Assembly (NCBI RefSeq): GCF_003399625.1
Contig: NZ_NBXA01000011.1
Location: 35,818 to 99,817, forward strand
DNA from: Subtercola boreus
GTDB lineage: Bacteria > Actinomycetota > Actinomycetes > Actinomycetales > Microbacteriaceae
Length of the DNA stretch: 64,000 nucleotides
Direction of reading: 5' to 3'
Part shown: positions 1 to 7,287 of the stretch, in pieces
Layout: the number at the start of each line of letters is the position of its first letter
How positions within the stretch are numbered: position 1 is the first letter of the stretch
The notes under the pieces: generated by a model
What the model saw: only the letters and a program-made list of their open reading frames with translations
Database searches by the model: none
What the model was told of the DNA's origin: nothing
Made by a program: the position numbers and the translations under genes

Positions 1-513
1 GAACGGGCTCGACGCGCTCAGCGCCTGCAGGTGCGGGTAGTACGTCAGCAGGCCGTCCACCAGGGGGAGCACCTTGTCGCGGCTCTCCACGCCCACGTGC
101 ACGTGGATGCCCCAGATGAGCATGTTGCGACCCCACCACTGGGTGCGGTCGACGAGGCGGTGGTAGCGCTCCTTGTCGGTCACCTCCTGGTCGAACCACT
201 GGGCGAACGGATGACTGCCGGCACACATCAACTCCACATCGAGCGGGTCGGTGATGGCCCGCACTTCATCCAACATGCCGAGCAGGTCGGCCACGGCATC
301 CGGAACCGATCTGTGGACAGTCGTGACGAGTTCGACGGTGTTGAGGAGGAGTTCGCCCGTGATCTGCGGATGCTCGGAGCCGTCGCTCTGGCGAAGCGCA
401 TCGAGCACCTCTCCGGCCACAGAGACCAGATCGCCGCTCACCCGGTCGACCAGGGCGATCTCCCACTCGATGCCGAGAGTGGAACGCTCTGAGTGCGCGA
501 AGGTGATCTCCAA
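1..513 (-). CDS. Carboxylate-amine ligase, YbdK/GCS2 family (5' part, runs off window)
   Basis: The first 171 codons are present; the 3' end lies beyond position 1. The translation opens MEITFAHSERSTLGIEWEIA and continues with an H-x-H-V segment (IWGIHVHVGVESRDKVLP), both typical of the glutamate-cysteine-ligase-2-like carboxylate-amine ligases. This family forms ATP-dependent amide bonds between a carboxylate and an amine; many members have weak or unassigned glutamate-cysteine ligase activity. The start chosen is TTG at 513-511, with a GGCAGG-type ribosome site upstream, because conserved sequence begins there and no ATG or GTG is in frame before a stop at 577-579. It is divergent from rpsP. 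Confidence 0.8.
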   Translation of the reverse strand, partial: MEITFAHSERSTLGIEWEIALVDRVSGDLVSVAGEVLDALRQSDGSEHPQITGELLLNTVELVTTVHRSVPDAVADLLGMLDEVRAITDPLDVELMCAGSHPFAQWFDQEVTDKERYHRLVDRTQWWGRNMLIWGIHVHVGVESRDKVLPLVDGLLTYYPHLQALSASSPF

Positions 514-674
514 CGGCCTGCCCTGCCTCTGTCTGTGCCTGCGAAACGGCCACGCGGTGCGGATATGCGAATGTGATTACTCTATGGCGTATTTTTCTGA
601 CAGAATGGTCAGTCGAGTCTGCCCCCGCCCGACCCTCTAATCAGGCGTCGCGCAGAACCTTAGAACTTATTCTT

Positions 675-704
675 GGCCGAGTGTGCGTCCCCACGCTCAC
701 GGCC
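675..704 (+). promoter_or_regulatory. Hairpin in the rpsP 5' leader
   Basis: GGCC (675-678), GTG (681-683) and GCGT (685-688) pair with ACGC (693-696), CAC (698-700) and GGCC (701-704) around a CCCC loop, leaving a two-base bulge and one mismatch. It sits 34 bases before the rpsP GTG. No U-tract follows, so a leader structure fits better than a terminator. The rest of 514-738 holds the divergent promoters, which I could not place firmly. Confidence 0.4.
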
Positions 705-738
705 GGCAGTTCGCCCCATAAAAATACTCAGGAGAATT

Positions 739-1167
739 GTGGCTGTAAAAATCCGTTTGAAGCGCATGGGCAAGATCCGCGCTCCTTACTACCGTATTGT
801 CGTCGCCGACTCGCGCACCAAGCGCGATGGTCGTGTCATCGAGGAGATCGGCAAGTACCACCCGACCGAAGAGCCCTCGTTCATCCAGATCGAGAGCGAC
901 CGCGCGCAGTACTGGCTCGGCGTCGGCGCACAGCCGACCGAGCAGGTCGCCGCTCTGCTGAAGCTCACCGGTGACTGGGGAATCTTCAAGAAGGACGCCG
1001 CCACGTCGGTGTCGACCGTTCGGGTCAAGGCTCCGAAAGAGGCCTTCGTCGCCGACGAGAAGAAGAAGCCCGTGCTCCGCCCGAAGGCCGAGGCTCCTGC
1101 AGCCCCCGCCGCACCGGTGGCCGACACGGCTGCTGCCGACAGCGACGCTTCGTCGACCGAGGCGTAA
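739..1167 (+). CDS. rpsP: 30S ribosomal protein S16
   Basis: A 142-residue protein opening [20 protein letters not shown], the canonical S16 N-terminus, which binds 16S rRNA and is needed for 30S assembly. The core spans about residues 1-85. After about residue 100 there is a low-complexity Ala/Pro/acidic tail (ending DSDASSTEA), longer than in many bacteria. The start is GTG 739 because AGGAG lies at 730-734 and family homology begins exactly there; an upstream in-frame ATG at 673 gives non-homologous sequence. It is followed three bases later by khpA in an rpsP-khpA-rimM-trmD operon that couples ribosome assembly with tRNA methylation. Confidence 0.97.
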   Translation: MAVKIRLKRMGKIRAPYYRIVVADSRTKRDGRVIEEIGKYHPTEEPSFIQIESDRAQYWLGVGAQPTEQVAALLKLTGDWGIFKKDAATSVSTVRVKAPKEAFVADEKKKPVLRPKAEAPAAPAAPVADTAAADSDASSTEA

Positions 1168-1170
1168 GTC

Positions 1171-1407
1171 TTGCTCGCACCGGCTCTCGAGCACCTCGTC
1201 AAGGGGATTGTCGACAATCCCGGCGATGTGCACGTCGTGGCAAAGAACTCTCCGCGCGGCGAGGTCCTCGAGGTTCGTGTGAACCCCGACGACCTCGGTC
1301 GCGTGATCGGCCGCTCGGGCCGCACCGCCAAGGCGTTGCGCACGCTCGTAGCCGCTCTTGCCGATGGCAAGCGCGTTCGTGTTGACGTGGTTGATACAGA
1401 TTTCTAA
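1171..1407 (+). CDS. khpA: KH-domain RNA-binding protein KhpA
   Basis: A 78-residue single KH domain with the GxxG loop GRSG at residues 47-50 in the context DLGRVIGRSGRTAKALR. KhpA proteins bind RNA, commonly with KhpB/Jag, and affect ribosome assembly and cell size in Gram-positives. The start is TTG 1171, three bases after the rpsP stop, giving the usual length and N-terminus. The gene lies in its conserved place between rpsP and rimM, whose start overlaps this gene's end. Confidence 0.93.
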   Translation: MLAPALEHLVKGIVDNPGDVHVVAKNSPRGEVLEVRVNPDDLGRVIGRSGRTAKALRTLVAALADGKRVRVDVVDTDF

Positions 1408-2137
1408 GAACGAAACGCAGCTGAGAGTCGGTCGTCTCACCAAAGCCCACGGGCTGAAGGGTGCGATCAAGCTCGAGATGTTCACCGACGACCCGGAACG
1501 ACGATTCGTTCCGGGCTCGGTGTTCACGCTCCAGGTACCCACCACCTCGCCCTGGCACGGAAAGACCCTCGAGCTGGCGGAACTCCGCTGGTACAACGGG
1601 CATCCGGTCGGCTTCTTCGTCGGCGTTCCCGATCGAACCGCTGCCGAGTCGCTCGCCAAGGCCATCCTCTGGATCGACCACGACCTCACTGAGGTCACCG
1701 ACGAAGAGGATGCGTGGTTCGACCACCAGCTCGTCGGTCTCGCGGTCGTCCGCGATGGAGTGCGCATCGGCACGATGACGCAGATCGACCATCTCCCCGC
1801 TCAAGACCTCCTGCACGTCTCGACCGTCTCGGGCGAAGTTCTCGTGCCGTTCGTCAAGGCGATCGTTCCGGCGGTGGATGTCGCGGGCGGCACCATCACG
1901 GTGACCCCGCCCCCCGGGCTCTTCGAAGACCTCCCGGAGTCGGCCATCGCCGACGAAGCTGCGCTCGCTGCCGCGGTGCTGCCGGCCGGCGTCTCGACGG
2001 ACTCGTCCGACGACGCCGATGCCGCCGCTGACGCTGACGCTGACGCGCCTCACCCTGTCGCGGGCGCTTCGGACACGGGCGTTGCAGAGTCCGGCGCGGC
2101 CGATGGCCCGACAGGCGAGGCTGCCAAGCCCGAGTAG
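1391..2137 (+). CDS. rimM: 16S rRNA processing protein RimM
   Basis: RimM assists 16S processing and late assembly of the 30S head with S19. Visible are the N-terminal beta-barrel (about residues 10-95; TQLRVGRLTKAHGLKGAIKL) and the PRC-barrel (about 105-180; VPFVKAIVPAVD). Beyond about residue 182 is a roughly 65-residue alanine/aspartate tail not needed for the fold. The start is uncertain: TTG 1391 overlaps khpA by 17 bases, and GTG 1379 or TTG 1382 are alternatives. No clear ribosome site is seen, so translational coupling to khpA is likely. Confidence 0.93.
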   Translation: MIQISKNETQLRVGRLTKAHGLKGAIKLEMFTDDPERRFVPGSVFTLQVPTTSPWHGKTLELAELRWYNGHPVGFFVGVPDRTAAESLAKAILWIDHDLTEVTDEEDAWFDHQLVGLAVVRDGVRIGTMTQIDHLPAQDLLHVSTVSGEVLVPFVKAIVPAVDVAGGTITVTPPPGLFEDLPESAIADEAALAAAVLPAGVSTDSSDDADAAADADADAPHPVAGASDTGVAESGAADGPTGEAAKPE

Positions 2138-2202
2138 TCGTTCGGGATCCCGTATCGCAGCCAGGTGTGTGGCCGCAGGAGAGGGCGCGCGGGCGGGCGC
2201 GT

Positions 2203-2208
2203 TAGGGT
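2203..2208 (+). promoter_or_regulatory. -10 hexamer TAGGGT of a leaderless trmD transcript
   Basis: TAGGGT ends six bases before the trmD ATG at 2215, so initiation at about +7 from the hexamer would start the RNA at the start codon. No convincing -35 is seen. Confidence 0.45.
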
Positions 2209-2214
2209 TTGGGG

Positions 2215-2925
2215 ATGCGTATCGACATCGTCACGATCTTCCCCACGTTCTTCGATGCGCTCGACATCTCCCTGCTGGGGCGGGCGCGGGAAGACGGCAT
2301 CCTCGAGGTCGATGTGCACGACCTCCGCACCTTCACCCACGACCGGCATCGCACTGTCGACGACAAACCCTACGGCGGCGGAGCAGGCATGGTGATGAAG
2401 CCGGAGCCGTGGGGAGAGGCGCTCGACACGATCCTGCCGGGTGAGGTTCCGGATGCCCGGGGCGAGACCGGCCCCCTTGTCATCTTCCCCTCGCCCGCTG
2501 GCGAGGTGTTCACCCAGGCGATGGCCCGCGAGCTGAGCCGCGCGAGCCACCTCGTCTTCGGCTGCGGGCGTTACGAAGGCATCGACCAGAGAGTGTTCGA
2601 CTATGCCGGCAGCCGGGCATCCGTTCGCCTCGTGAGCCTCGGCGACTACGTGCTGAACGGGGGAGAGGTGGCCGTGATGGCCATGATTGAGGCGATCGGG
2701 CGGCTGATTCCGGGCGTCATCGGCAACCCGGAGAGTCTCGTCGAGGAGTCCCACGAAGACGGGTTGCTCGAATATCCGAGCTACACCAAGCCGTCGAGCT
2801 GGCGGGGACTGGATGTACCACCGGTGCTGATCGGCGGCAACCACGGTGCCATAGCCAGCTGGCGCCGCGAGGCGCAACGGGAGCGCACCCGCCGTGTGCG
2901 ACCGGATCTTCTGCCGCCCGAGTGA
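2215..2925 (+). CDS. trmD: tRNA (guanine-N1-)-methyltransferase TrmD
   Basis: A 236-residue SPOUT methyltransferase making m1G37 in tRNAs, which prevents +1 frameshifting. The trefoil-knot S-adenosylmethionine site is clear: GCGRYEGID at residues 116-124 and [11 protein letters not shown] at 141-151; [16 protein letters not shown] at 50-65 is also typical. The start is ATG 2215, not the TTG six bases upstream, since [10 protein letters not shown] is the family N-terminus. TAGGGT six bases before the ATG suggests an internal, leaderless promoter in addition to read-through from rpsP. It converges on map. Confidence 0.97.
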   Translation: MRIDIVTIFPTFFDALDISLLGRAREDGILEVDVHDLRTFTHDRHRTVDDKPYGGGAGMVMKPEPWGEALDTILPGEVPDARGETGPLVIFPSPAGEVFTQAMARELSRASHLVFGCGRYEGIDQRVFDYAGSRASVRLVSLGDYVLNGGEVAVMAMIEAIGRLIPGVIGNPESLVEESHEDGLLEYPSYTKPSSWRGLDVPPVLIGGNHGAIASWRREAQRERTRRVRPDLLPPE

Positions 2926-2926
2926 A

Positions 2927-2974
2927 CCGGCCCGGAGCCGTGTGTTCTGCAACAGAACGGCCAGGGTCGGCCGG
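2927..2974. terminator. Nested inverted repeat between convergent trmD and map
   Basis: An inner GTTCTG/CAGAAC hairpin (2944-2949 with 2953-2958, loop CAA) lies inside an outer CCGGCC/GGCCGG pairing (2927-2932 with 2969-2974). It begins just after the trmD stop and ends before the map stop. There is no U-tract; a bidirectional terminator is the simplest reading. Confidence 0.45.
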
Positions 2975-2983
2975 GAACCACCG

Positions 2984-3751
2984 CTAGGCGCGTGCGCTCA
3001 GGATGAGGGGGCCATCGGGGGTGATGGCGATGGTGTGTTCCATGTGGGCGCCGCGGGAGCCGTCCGCGCTCCGGAGGGTCCAGCCGTCGCGGTCGGTGAC
3101 GATCTTGTCGGTGCTCTCGAGGAACCACGGCTCGATCGCGATGACGAGGCCGGGGTCGAGGTGCACTCCGCGCCCCGGTCGACCGTTGTTCGGGATGTGC
3201 GGGTCGCCGTGCATCGTGCGGCCGACGCCGTGCCCGCCGAAGTCCGTGTTGATCGAGTAGCCGTCGCCGAGGGCGACAGCCGCGATCGCGGCCGAGATGT
3301 CGCCGACGCGGCCACCGGGCTGGGCTGCGGCGATTCCCGCGTCGAGCGCTCGTGTCGTGGTGTCGATGAGGCGGGCATCCTGCGGCCGCGGCGTGCCGAC
3401 GATCACGGTGATCGCCGAGTCGGCTACCCAGCCGTCGACTGAGGCCGCGAAGTCGAGCGTGAGCATGTCGCCGTCGCGGAGGCGATAGTCGTGGGGCAGG
3501 CCGTGCAGCACAGCGTCGTTGACCGACGTGCAGAGCACCTTGCCGAACGGGCTGGCGCCGAAGGACGGGTGGTAGGTGATGTAGCAGGACTCGGCACCGC
3601 GTGCCCTGATCATCTCGTGCGCGATGGCGTCGAGCTTCAGGAGGTTCATGCCGACCGCGGCCCGGGCAGCCAGAGCGGTGAGCACCTCTCCGACGAAGGC
3701 GCCGGCGGGGCGCATCTGCTCGATTTCGGCAGGCGTTCTGAGTTCGATCAT
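2984..3751 (-). CDS. map: Type I methionine aminopeptidase
   Basis: A 255-residue cytosolic metallopeptidase that removes the initiator methionine from new proteins. All five metal ligands of the pita-bread fold are present: D100 and D111 (LTLDFAASVDGWVADSA), H174 (FGGHGVGRTMH), E207 (IAIEPWF) and E238 (HMEHTIAI). The start is ATG 3751 (MIELRTPAEIEQM), preceded by AAAGGGAA as ribosome site; the longer in-frame extension has no homology. In many actinobacteria map is near secY-adk; here it stands alone, converging on trmD and divergent from the small membrane protein. Confidence 0.96.
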   Translation of the reverse strand: MIELRTPAEIEQMRPAGAFVGEVLTALAARAAVGMNLLKLDAIAHEMIRARGAESCYITYHPSFGASPFGKVLCTSVNDAVLHGLPHDYRLRDGDMLTLDFAASVDGWVADSAITVIVGTPRPQDARLIDTTTRALDAGIAAAQPGGRVGDISAAIAAVALGDGYSINTDFGGHGVGRTMHGDPHIPNNGRPGRGVHLDPGLVIAIEPWFLESTDKIVTDRDGWTLRSADGSRGAHMEHTIAITPDGPLILSARA

Positions 3752-3815
3752 GGTGATTCCCTTTGATTTGCCTGTGTTTCCGAACCACACACGGCACGGT
3801 CCACGTTACCCGCCG

Positions 3816-3821
3816 TACTCT
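3816..3821 (+). promoter_or_regulatory. -10 hexamer TACTCT, leaderless type
   Basis: TACTCT ends six bases before the ATG at 3828, predicting a transcript starting at or next to the start codon. Confidence 0.45.
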
Positions 3822-3827
3822 TGAGGC

Positions 3828-4325
3828 ATGTTCGTTCGCCGGGCTTTCTACTACTGGCAGGTCGCTGCTGTCGTCGTGCTGCCACTGTGGGTGCTGATCG
3901 GCTGGTCCGTCTTCGGTGGCCAGGTCTGGCAGTTCCTCATCGTGATGCTCTCGTGCGGAGTGCTCGCACTCGCGATGGCCGCCGTCGCGTTGATCACGTT
4001 CGCCCGAAAGCAGGTCCGGTTGACCCGGTCCGTCACCTGGCAGGACGTGCTGCTGGTCGCCCTCTGGCATGTGTCGATCATCGCGGTGGGCTTCTTCCTC
4101 CCCGCAGGATCGTTCATTGCGGTCGCCTCGGTGGTGCTGGGCCTGGTCGCGTTCTGGAGTTCGATCGCCCAGTTGGTCGGCGAGACGAAGCGGCGGGTGC
4201 AGGGTGTGTTCGACACGTTCCAGTACGCGGCAGAGATGGGCGGGGCCCCGCAGGCGGTGCGCGAGCCCATCGTGGCCGATGGCGAGTACATCGTCATCGA
4301 GACCGGCCGCAACCACCAGAAGTAG
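3828..4325 (+). CDS. Four-TM membrane protein, function unknown
   Basis: 165 residues with four predicted membrane helices at about 11-29, 34-58, 72-92 and 94-115, then a soluble tail of about 50 residues with charged sequence (VGETKRRVQGVFDTF) and a C-terminal IVADGEYIVIETGRNHQK. I do not recognise a functional family; similar uncharacterised proteins occur beside rplS in related genomes by recollection only. The start ATG 3828 is supported by TACTCT six bases upstream and by the absence of a ribosome site, i.e. leaderless expression. It is the only gene between map (divergent) and the rplS leader. Confidence 0.75.
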   Translation: MFVRRAFYYWQVAAVVVLPLWVLIGWSVFGGQVWQFLIVMLSCGVLALAMAAVALITFARKQVRLTRSVTWQDVLLVALWHVSIIAVGFFLPAGSFIAVASVVLGLVAFWSSIAQLVGETKRRVQGVFDTFQYAAEMGGAPQAVREPIVADGEYIVIETGRNHQK

Positions 4326-4420
4326 GGTTCGGTCATCCGGAGCGCGCACTTCACGCCGGGTGTCTGGACGTCGCTCTTTGCTATTGATGCGCATGTCGTG
4401 GCAGAATGTTCGATTGTGCC

Positions 4421-4529
4421 ACCGCCAGACTCTGCCACAGGGGAGTTCTGCAGTCACGGTCGCACACCCCTTCACTGAATGGCCCTGATCGGGCCTCAAG
4501 AACGTAGTCGACCTGTGGCGGTTGCAGAG
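4421..4529 (+). promoter_or_regulatory. Structured rplS 5' leader
   Basis: The long gap before rplS contains a local hairpin GGCCC-tgatc-GGGCC (4481-4495) enclosed by long-range pairing: CCACAGG (4435-4441) with CCTGTGG (4512-4518), and CTCTG (4430-4434) with CAGAG (4525-4529). A competing pairing, ACCGCCA (4421-4427) with TGGCGGT (4516-4522), uses the same 3' strand, so the two cannot coexist fully. The element ends 11 bases before the ATG. A CAGAAT -10-like element preceded by TG lies near 4402-4408. L19 autoregulatory leaders are known in other phyla; homology is not shown. Confidence 0.45.
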
Positions 4530-4540
4530 AGCGATACACC

Positions 4541-4888
4541 ATGCATATTCTCGACAGCGTCGACGCAGCATCCCTGCGGAGCGACGTCCCCGACTTCCGC
4601 GCCGGCGACACCGTTCGCGTGCACGTGAACATCATCGAAGGCACGCGCTCGCGCGTGCAGGTCTTCCAGGGCATCGTCATCGGCCGTTCGGGCGAGGGCA
4701 TCCGCGAGACGTTCTGCGTGCGCAAGGTCAGCTTCCAGGTCGGCGTCGAGCGTACCTTCCCGGTTCACTCCCCGGTCATCGACCACATCGAGATCGTCAC
4801 CCGCGGCGACGTGCGCCGCGCGAAGCTCTACTACCTCCGGGCTCTTCGCGGCAAGAAGGCGAAGATCAAAGAGAAGCGCGACGCGTAA
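4541..4888 (+). CDS. rplS: 50S ribosomal protein L19
   Basis: A 115-residue protein with the L19 hallmarks [20 protein letters not shown] and [18 protein letters not shown], ending in a lysine-rich [12 protein letters not shown] tail that contacts rRNA. L19 sits at the 30S-50S interface. The start is ATG 4541. It is followed 151 bases later by lepB, the usual neighbour in high-GC Gram-positives. The gene has a long leader with alternative pairings that may regulate it. Confidence 0.97.
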   Translation: MHILDSVDAASLRSDVPDFRAGDTVRVHVNIIEGTRSRVQVFQGIVIGRSGEGIRETFCVRKVSFQVGVERTFPVHSPVIDHIEIVTRGDVRRAKLYYLRALRGKKAKIKEKRDA

Positions 4889-4993
4889 CTCGTCGTCTGC
4901 GCTGTCAATCGGCAGGTTTTTCTGAGGGTCGTCCTAACATTTGGATAACGCGTCTGGGAATACGCCGGTTTCGCTTCGCGGGTTGACCGTCTC

Positions 4994-5032
4994 CCTGAGC
5001 TCCTGCCCCATAAAATGGGTCGGGAGCTCAGG
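4994..5032 (+). promoter_or_regulatory. Long hairpin immediately upstream of lepB
   Basis: An 18-position stem (4994-5011 with 5015-5032) with a three-base AAA loop, one G-U wobble (5004/5022) and one mismatch (5006/5020); the outer arm is CCTGAGCTCC with GGGAGCTCAGG. It ends eight bases before the lepB ATG and sequesters GGGAG (5022-5026), the best ribosome-site-like sequence there. There is no T-run, so a translational control element or attenuator is more likely than a simple rplS terminator. Confidence 0.55.
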
Positions 5033-5039
5033 CGGTTAA

Positions 5040-5819
5040 ATGACAGAAACATCGTTGCGGCCACGATCGGATCGTGGCGGCAGACGCACGGGGCGACGCC
5101 AGAAGAGCGCCGCCCTCTTCATTCGTGACATCGTCGTCATCTTCCTGATCGCCCTGCTCGCGTCTGTGCTCATCAAGACGTTCCTGGTGCGCTCGTTCTA
5201 CATCCCTTCGGGGTCGATGGAGAACACGCTGCAGATCGGCGACCGCATCCTCGTCAACGAACTCGAGCCGGGCGTCATCCCCATCGAGCGCGGCGACGTC
5301 GTCGTCTTCAAAGACCCGGGCGGCTGGCTTCCCGCCCATGTCGACCCGCCCACGACGCCGATCGTCGGGGCGATCAACTGGGTGCTCGATGCCGTGGGGC
5401 TGGCAGCGACAGACAGCAACGACCATCTGATCAAGCGCGTGATCGGGCTGCCGGGCGACCACGTGGAGTGCTGCAATGCGGTCGGCCAGATGATGGTCAA
5501 CGGCGTGCCGCTCAACGAGCCGTACCTGAAACTCCCTGACGGCATCACCAAGGTCTCCGATCTCGCTTTCGACGTGACAGTGCCCGAAGGATCGCTCTGG
5601 GTGATGGGGGACAACCGCTACAACTCGGCGGATTCCCGCTACAACCAGACCAATCCCGGTGGTGGATTCGTGCCCGAGAGCGATGTTGTCGGCCGCGCTC
5701 TCTGGATCACGTTCCCCGTGACCCGGTGGAGCTTCCTCGACAACTATTCATCCGTGTTCAGGGGGGCCGCGGATGCCGCGCCCTCGTCGGCCTCGGGCTC
5801 GTCGGGTGGGTCGGGGTGA
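5040..5819 (+). CDS. lepB: Signal peptidase I
   Basis: A 259-residue type I signal peptidase that cleaves signal peptides from exported preproteins at the outer face of the membrane. A basic N-terminus is followed by one membrane anchor (about 29-47). The catalytic Ser is S59 in IPSGSMENTL and the general base Lys is K132 in LIKRVIGLPGD; the GDNRYNSADSR box is near residue 200. Residues after about 240 are a Ser/Gly-rich tail. The start is ATG 5040. It overlaps rnhB (GTGA), indicating translational coupling, and a strong hairpin covers its ribosome-binding region. Confidence 0.96.
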   Translation: MTETSLRPRSDRGGRRTGRRQKSAALFIRDIVVIFLIALLASVLIKTFLVRSFYIPSGSMENTLQIGDRILVNELEPGVIPIERGDVVVFKDPGGWLPAHVDPPTTPIVGAINWVLDAVGLAATDSNDHLIKRVIGLPGDHVECCNAVGQMMVNGVPLNEPYLKLPDGITKVSDLAFDVTVPEGSLWVMGDNRYNSADSRYNQTNPGGGFVPESDVVGRALWITFPVTRWSFLDNYSSVFRGAADAAPSSASGSSGGSG

Positions 5820-6490
5820 CGCCGGTCAGCGATCCGACCCTCCGGCATGAGCGCACTCTCGGGCGCGCCGGAGCCCACCTCGTCATCGGAGTCGACGAGG
5901 TGGGCCGCGGCGCGCTTGCCGGGCCCGTCGCCGTGGGAATGTGCGTCATCGATCCCGCCAGTCGCCGCAGGTTCCCTGCGGGGCTCCGCGACTCGAAGCT
6001 GCTCTCCGAGGCGCGGCGGGAGCAACTCGCACCCCTCGCCGCCGAGTGGGCGTGGGCATCCGCTGTCGGGCTTGCCAGCGCCGACGAGGTCGATCGCCTC
6101 GGAATCATCGCCTGCCTGGGTATTGCAGGCGCCCGCGCGCTCACACAACTGCGGGCTGTCGGCGTCGACACCGCCCAGGCGATTCTGCTGCTGGATGGCA
6201 ACCACAACTACCTCGCGGCCCAGATCGGCGACGAGGTACAGGTGACGACGAAGGTCAAGGCCGATCGGGACTGCGCGTCGGTCGCGGCAGCGTCTGTGGT
6301 TGCGAAGGTGCACCGAGACCGGCTGATGATCTCGCTGCACGACGAGCACCCGGGCTACGCATGGGCGAGCAACAAGGGCTACGGCAGCTCCGCGCACTTC
6401 GAGGGACTGCAGTTGCTGGGGCCGACCGTGCATCACCGTCACAGCTGGCTGAAGAGCGAGCGGATGATCGCCGACAGCGTTCCGGCATAG
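5816..6490 (+). CDS. rnhB: Ribonuclease HII
   Basis: A 224-residue RNase HII that removes ribonucleotides and RNA from RNA-DNA hybrids. The acidic active-site residues are visible: D27 and E28 in VIGVDEVGRGALAGP, D127 in LLLDGNHN and D150 in VKADRDCASVAAASVVAKV. The start is GTG 5816, sharing GTGA with the lepB stop; upstream in-frame sequence lies inside lepB and is not homologous. It is followed 12 bases later by the DUF2469 gene, the standard actinobacterial order. Confidence 0.96.
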   Translation: MTPVSDPTLRHERTLGRAGAHLVIGVDEVGRGALAGPVAVGMCVIDPASRRRFPAGLRDSKLLSEARREQLAPLAAEWAWASAVGLASADEVDRLGIIACLGIAGARALTQLRAVGVDTAQAILLLDGNHNYLAAQIGDEVQVTTKVKADRDCASVAAASVVAKVHRDRLMISLHDEHPGYAWASNKGYGSSAHFEGLQLLGPTVHHRHSWLKSERMIADSVPA

Positions 6491-6502
6491 ACTTGCAGCA
6501 CC

Positions 6503-6826
6503 ATGGAAGAAGACGAATTCGAGGACTACGACCGCGAGGTTGAGCTGGCGCTCTACCGCGAATACCGCGACGTCGTATCGCAGTTCAAGTATGTGATCGA
6601 GACCGAGCGCCGGTTCTATCTGGCGAACGACGTCGATCTCGTGCGCCGCGACACCGAACACGACTTCTACTTCGAGCTCACGATGAGCGATGTGTGGGTG
6701 TGGGATGTCTATCGTTCCGACCGGTTCGTGAAGTCGGTGCGCGTGCTGACGTTCAAAGACGTCAACATCGAAGAGCTGTCGTCGAAGGACTTCGAGCTGC
6801 CCAAGGAGCTCGCGCTCGACGAGTAG
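6503..6826 (+). CDS. DUF2469 family protein
   Basis: A 107-residue highly acidic protein (MEEDEFEDYDREVELALYRE) matching the actinobacterial DUF2469 family, which is nearly always found between rnhB and yraN. No biochemical function is known to me. The sequence shows no membrane segment or cysteines; the C-terminal half is rich in aromatic residues (VWVWDVYRSDRFVKSVRVL). TAGACT at 6488-6493, overlapping the rnhB stop, may be a -10 of an internal promoter, with a nine-base gap to the ATG. Confidence 0.9.
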   Translation: MEEDEFEDYDREVELALYREYRDVVSQFKYVIETERRFYLANDVDLVRRDTEHDFYFELTMSDVWVWDVYRSDRFVKSVRVLTFKDVNIEELSSKDFELPKELALDE

Positions 6827-6848
6827 CTCCTGTTCTCCACAGGCATCT

Positions 6849-6873
6849 GATCCACGGATCTCTCCACAGATCC
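6849..6873. promoter_or_regulatory. Overlapping inverted repeats with DnaA-box-like motifs
   Basis: GATCC-ac-GGATC (6849-6860) overlaps GGATCT-ctccac-AGATCC (6856-6873), so GGATC can pair with either flank. Nearby TTCTCCACA and CTCTCCACA resemble the DnaA box TTWTNCACA with one and two differences. It lies in the 104-base gap before yraN; role unproven. Confidence 0.3.
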
Positions 6874-6930
6874 GCCTGCTGCACCATTCTTCGCTGGGCC
6901 TTCTTGCCACTCTGGTGGCGGAGGCACACG

Positions 6931-7287
6931 ATGAAGGCAAAAGACGAACTGGGCAGGCGCGGCGAGGAGCTTGCCGCCCAGTACCTGGTCAAGCAGGGAT
7001 ACGGGATAATCGAGCGCAACTGGCGGTGTCGCCAGGGCGAGATCGATGTGGTGGCCGAGCACGAGGGCGTGACAGTCTTCGTCGAGGTGAAGACCCGCTC
7101 GGGGCTTCGCTACGGCCATCCGTTCGAGGCGATCACCATCGCGAAGATGGCCCGGTTGCGAAGGCTCGCCGGCGCATGGTGTGAGGGCGCCGAGTCCGGG
7201 CGCCGGCAGATCCGCATCGATGCCATCGGTGTGTTGGCGCCGCCCCGGCAGGATGCCGTCATCGAACATCTCGTCGGAATCTTCTGA
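6931..7287 (+). CDS. YraN/UPF0102 family nuclease-like protein
   Basis: A 118-residue protein of the UPF0102 family, whose fold resembles Holliday-junction resolvases and type II restriction nucleases. The motif set is present: LGRRGEELAAQYL at the N-terminus, then RNWRCRQGEIDVVAEHEGVTVFVEVKTRS, which carries the GEIDxV and FVEVKxR catalytic-type residues. The cellular substrate is not established. The start is ATG 6931 with GGCGGAGG upstream. It overlaps comM by one base (TGATG), and the yraN-comM-dprA order suggests a DNA-processing operon. Confidence 0.9.
   Translation: MKAKDELGRRGEELAAQYLVKQGYGIIERNWRCRQGEIDVVAEHEGVTVFVEVKTRSGLRYGHPFEAITIAKMARLRRLAGAWCEGAESGRRQIRIDAIGVLAPPRQDAVIEHLVGIF

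Noticed and set aside
6835..6873. Replication origin
   Set aside because: Only weak DnaA-box-like matches, no AT-rich region and no dnaA or dnaN nearby.
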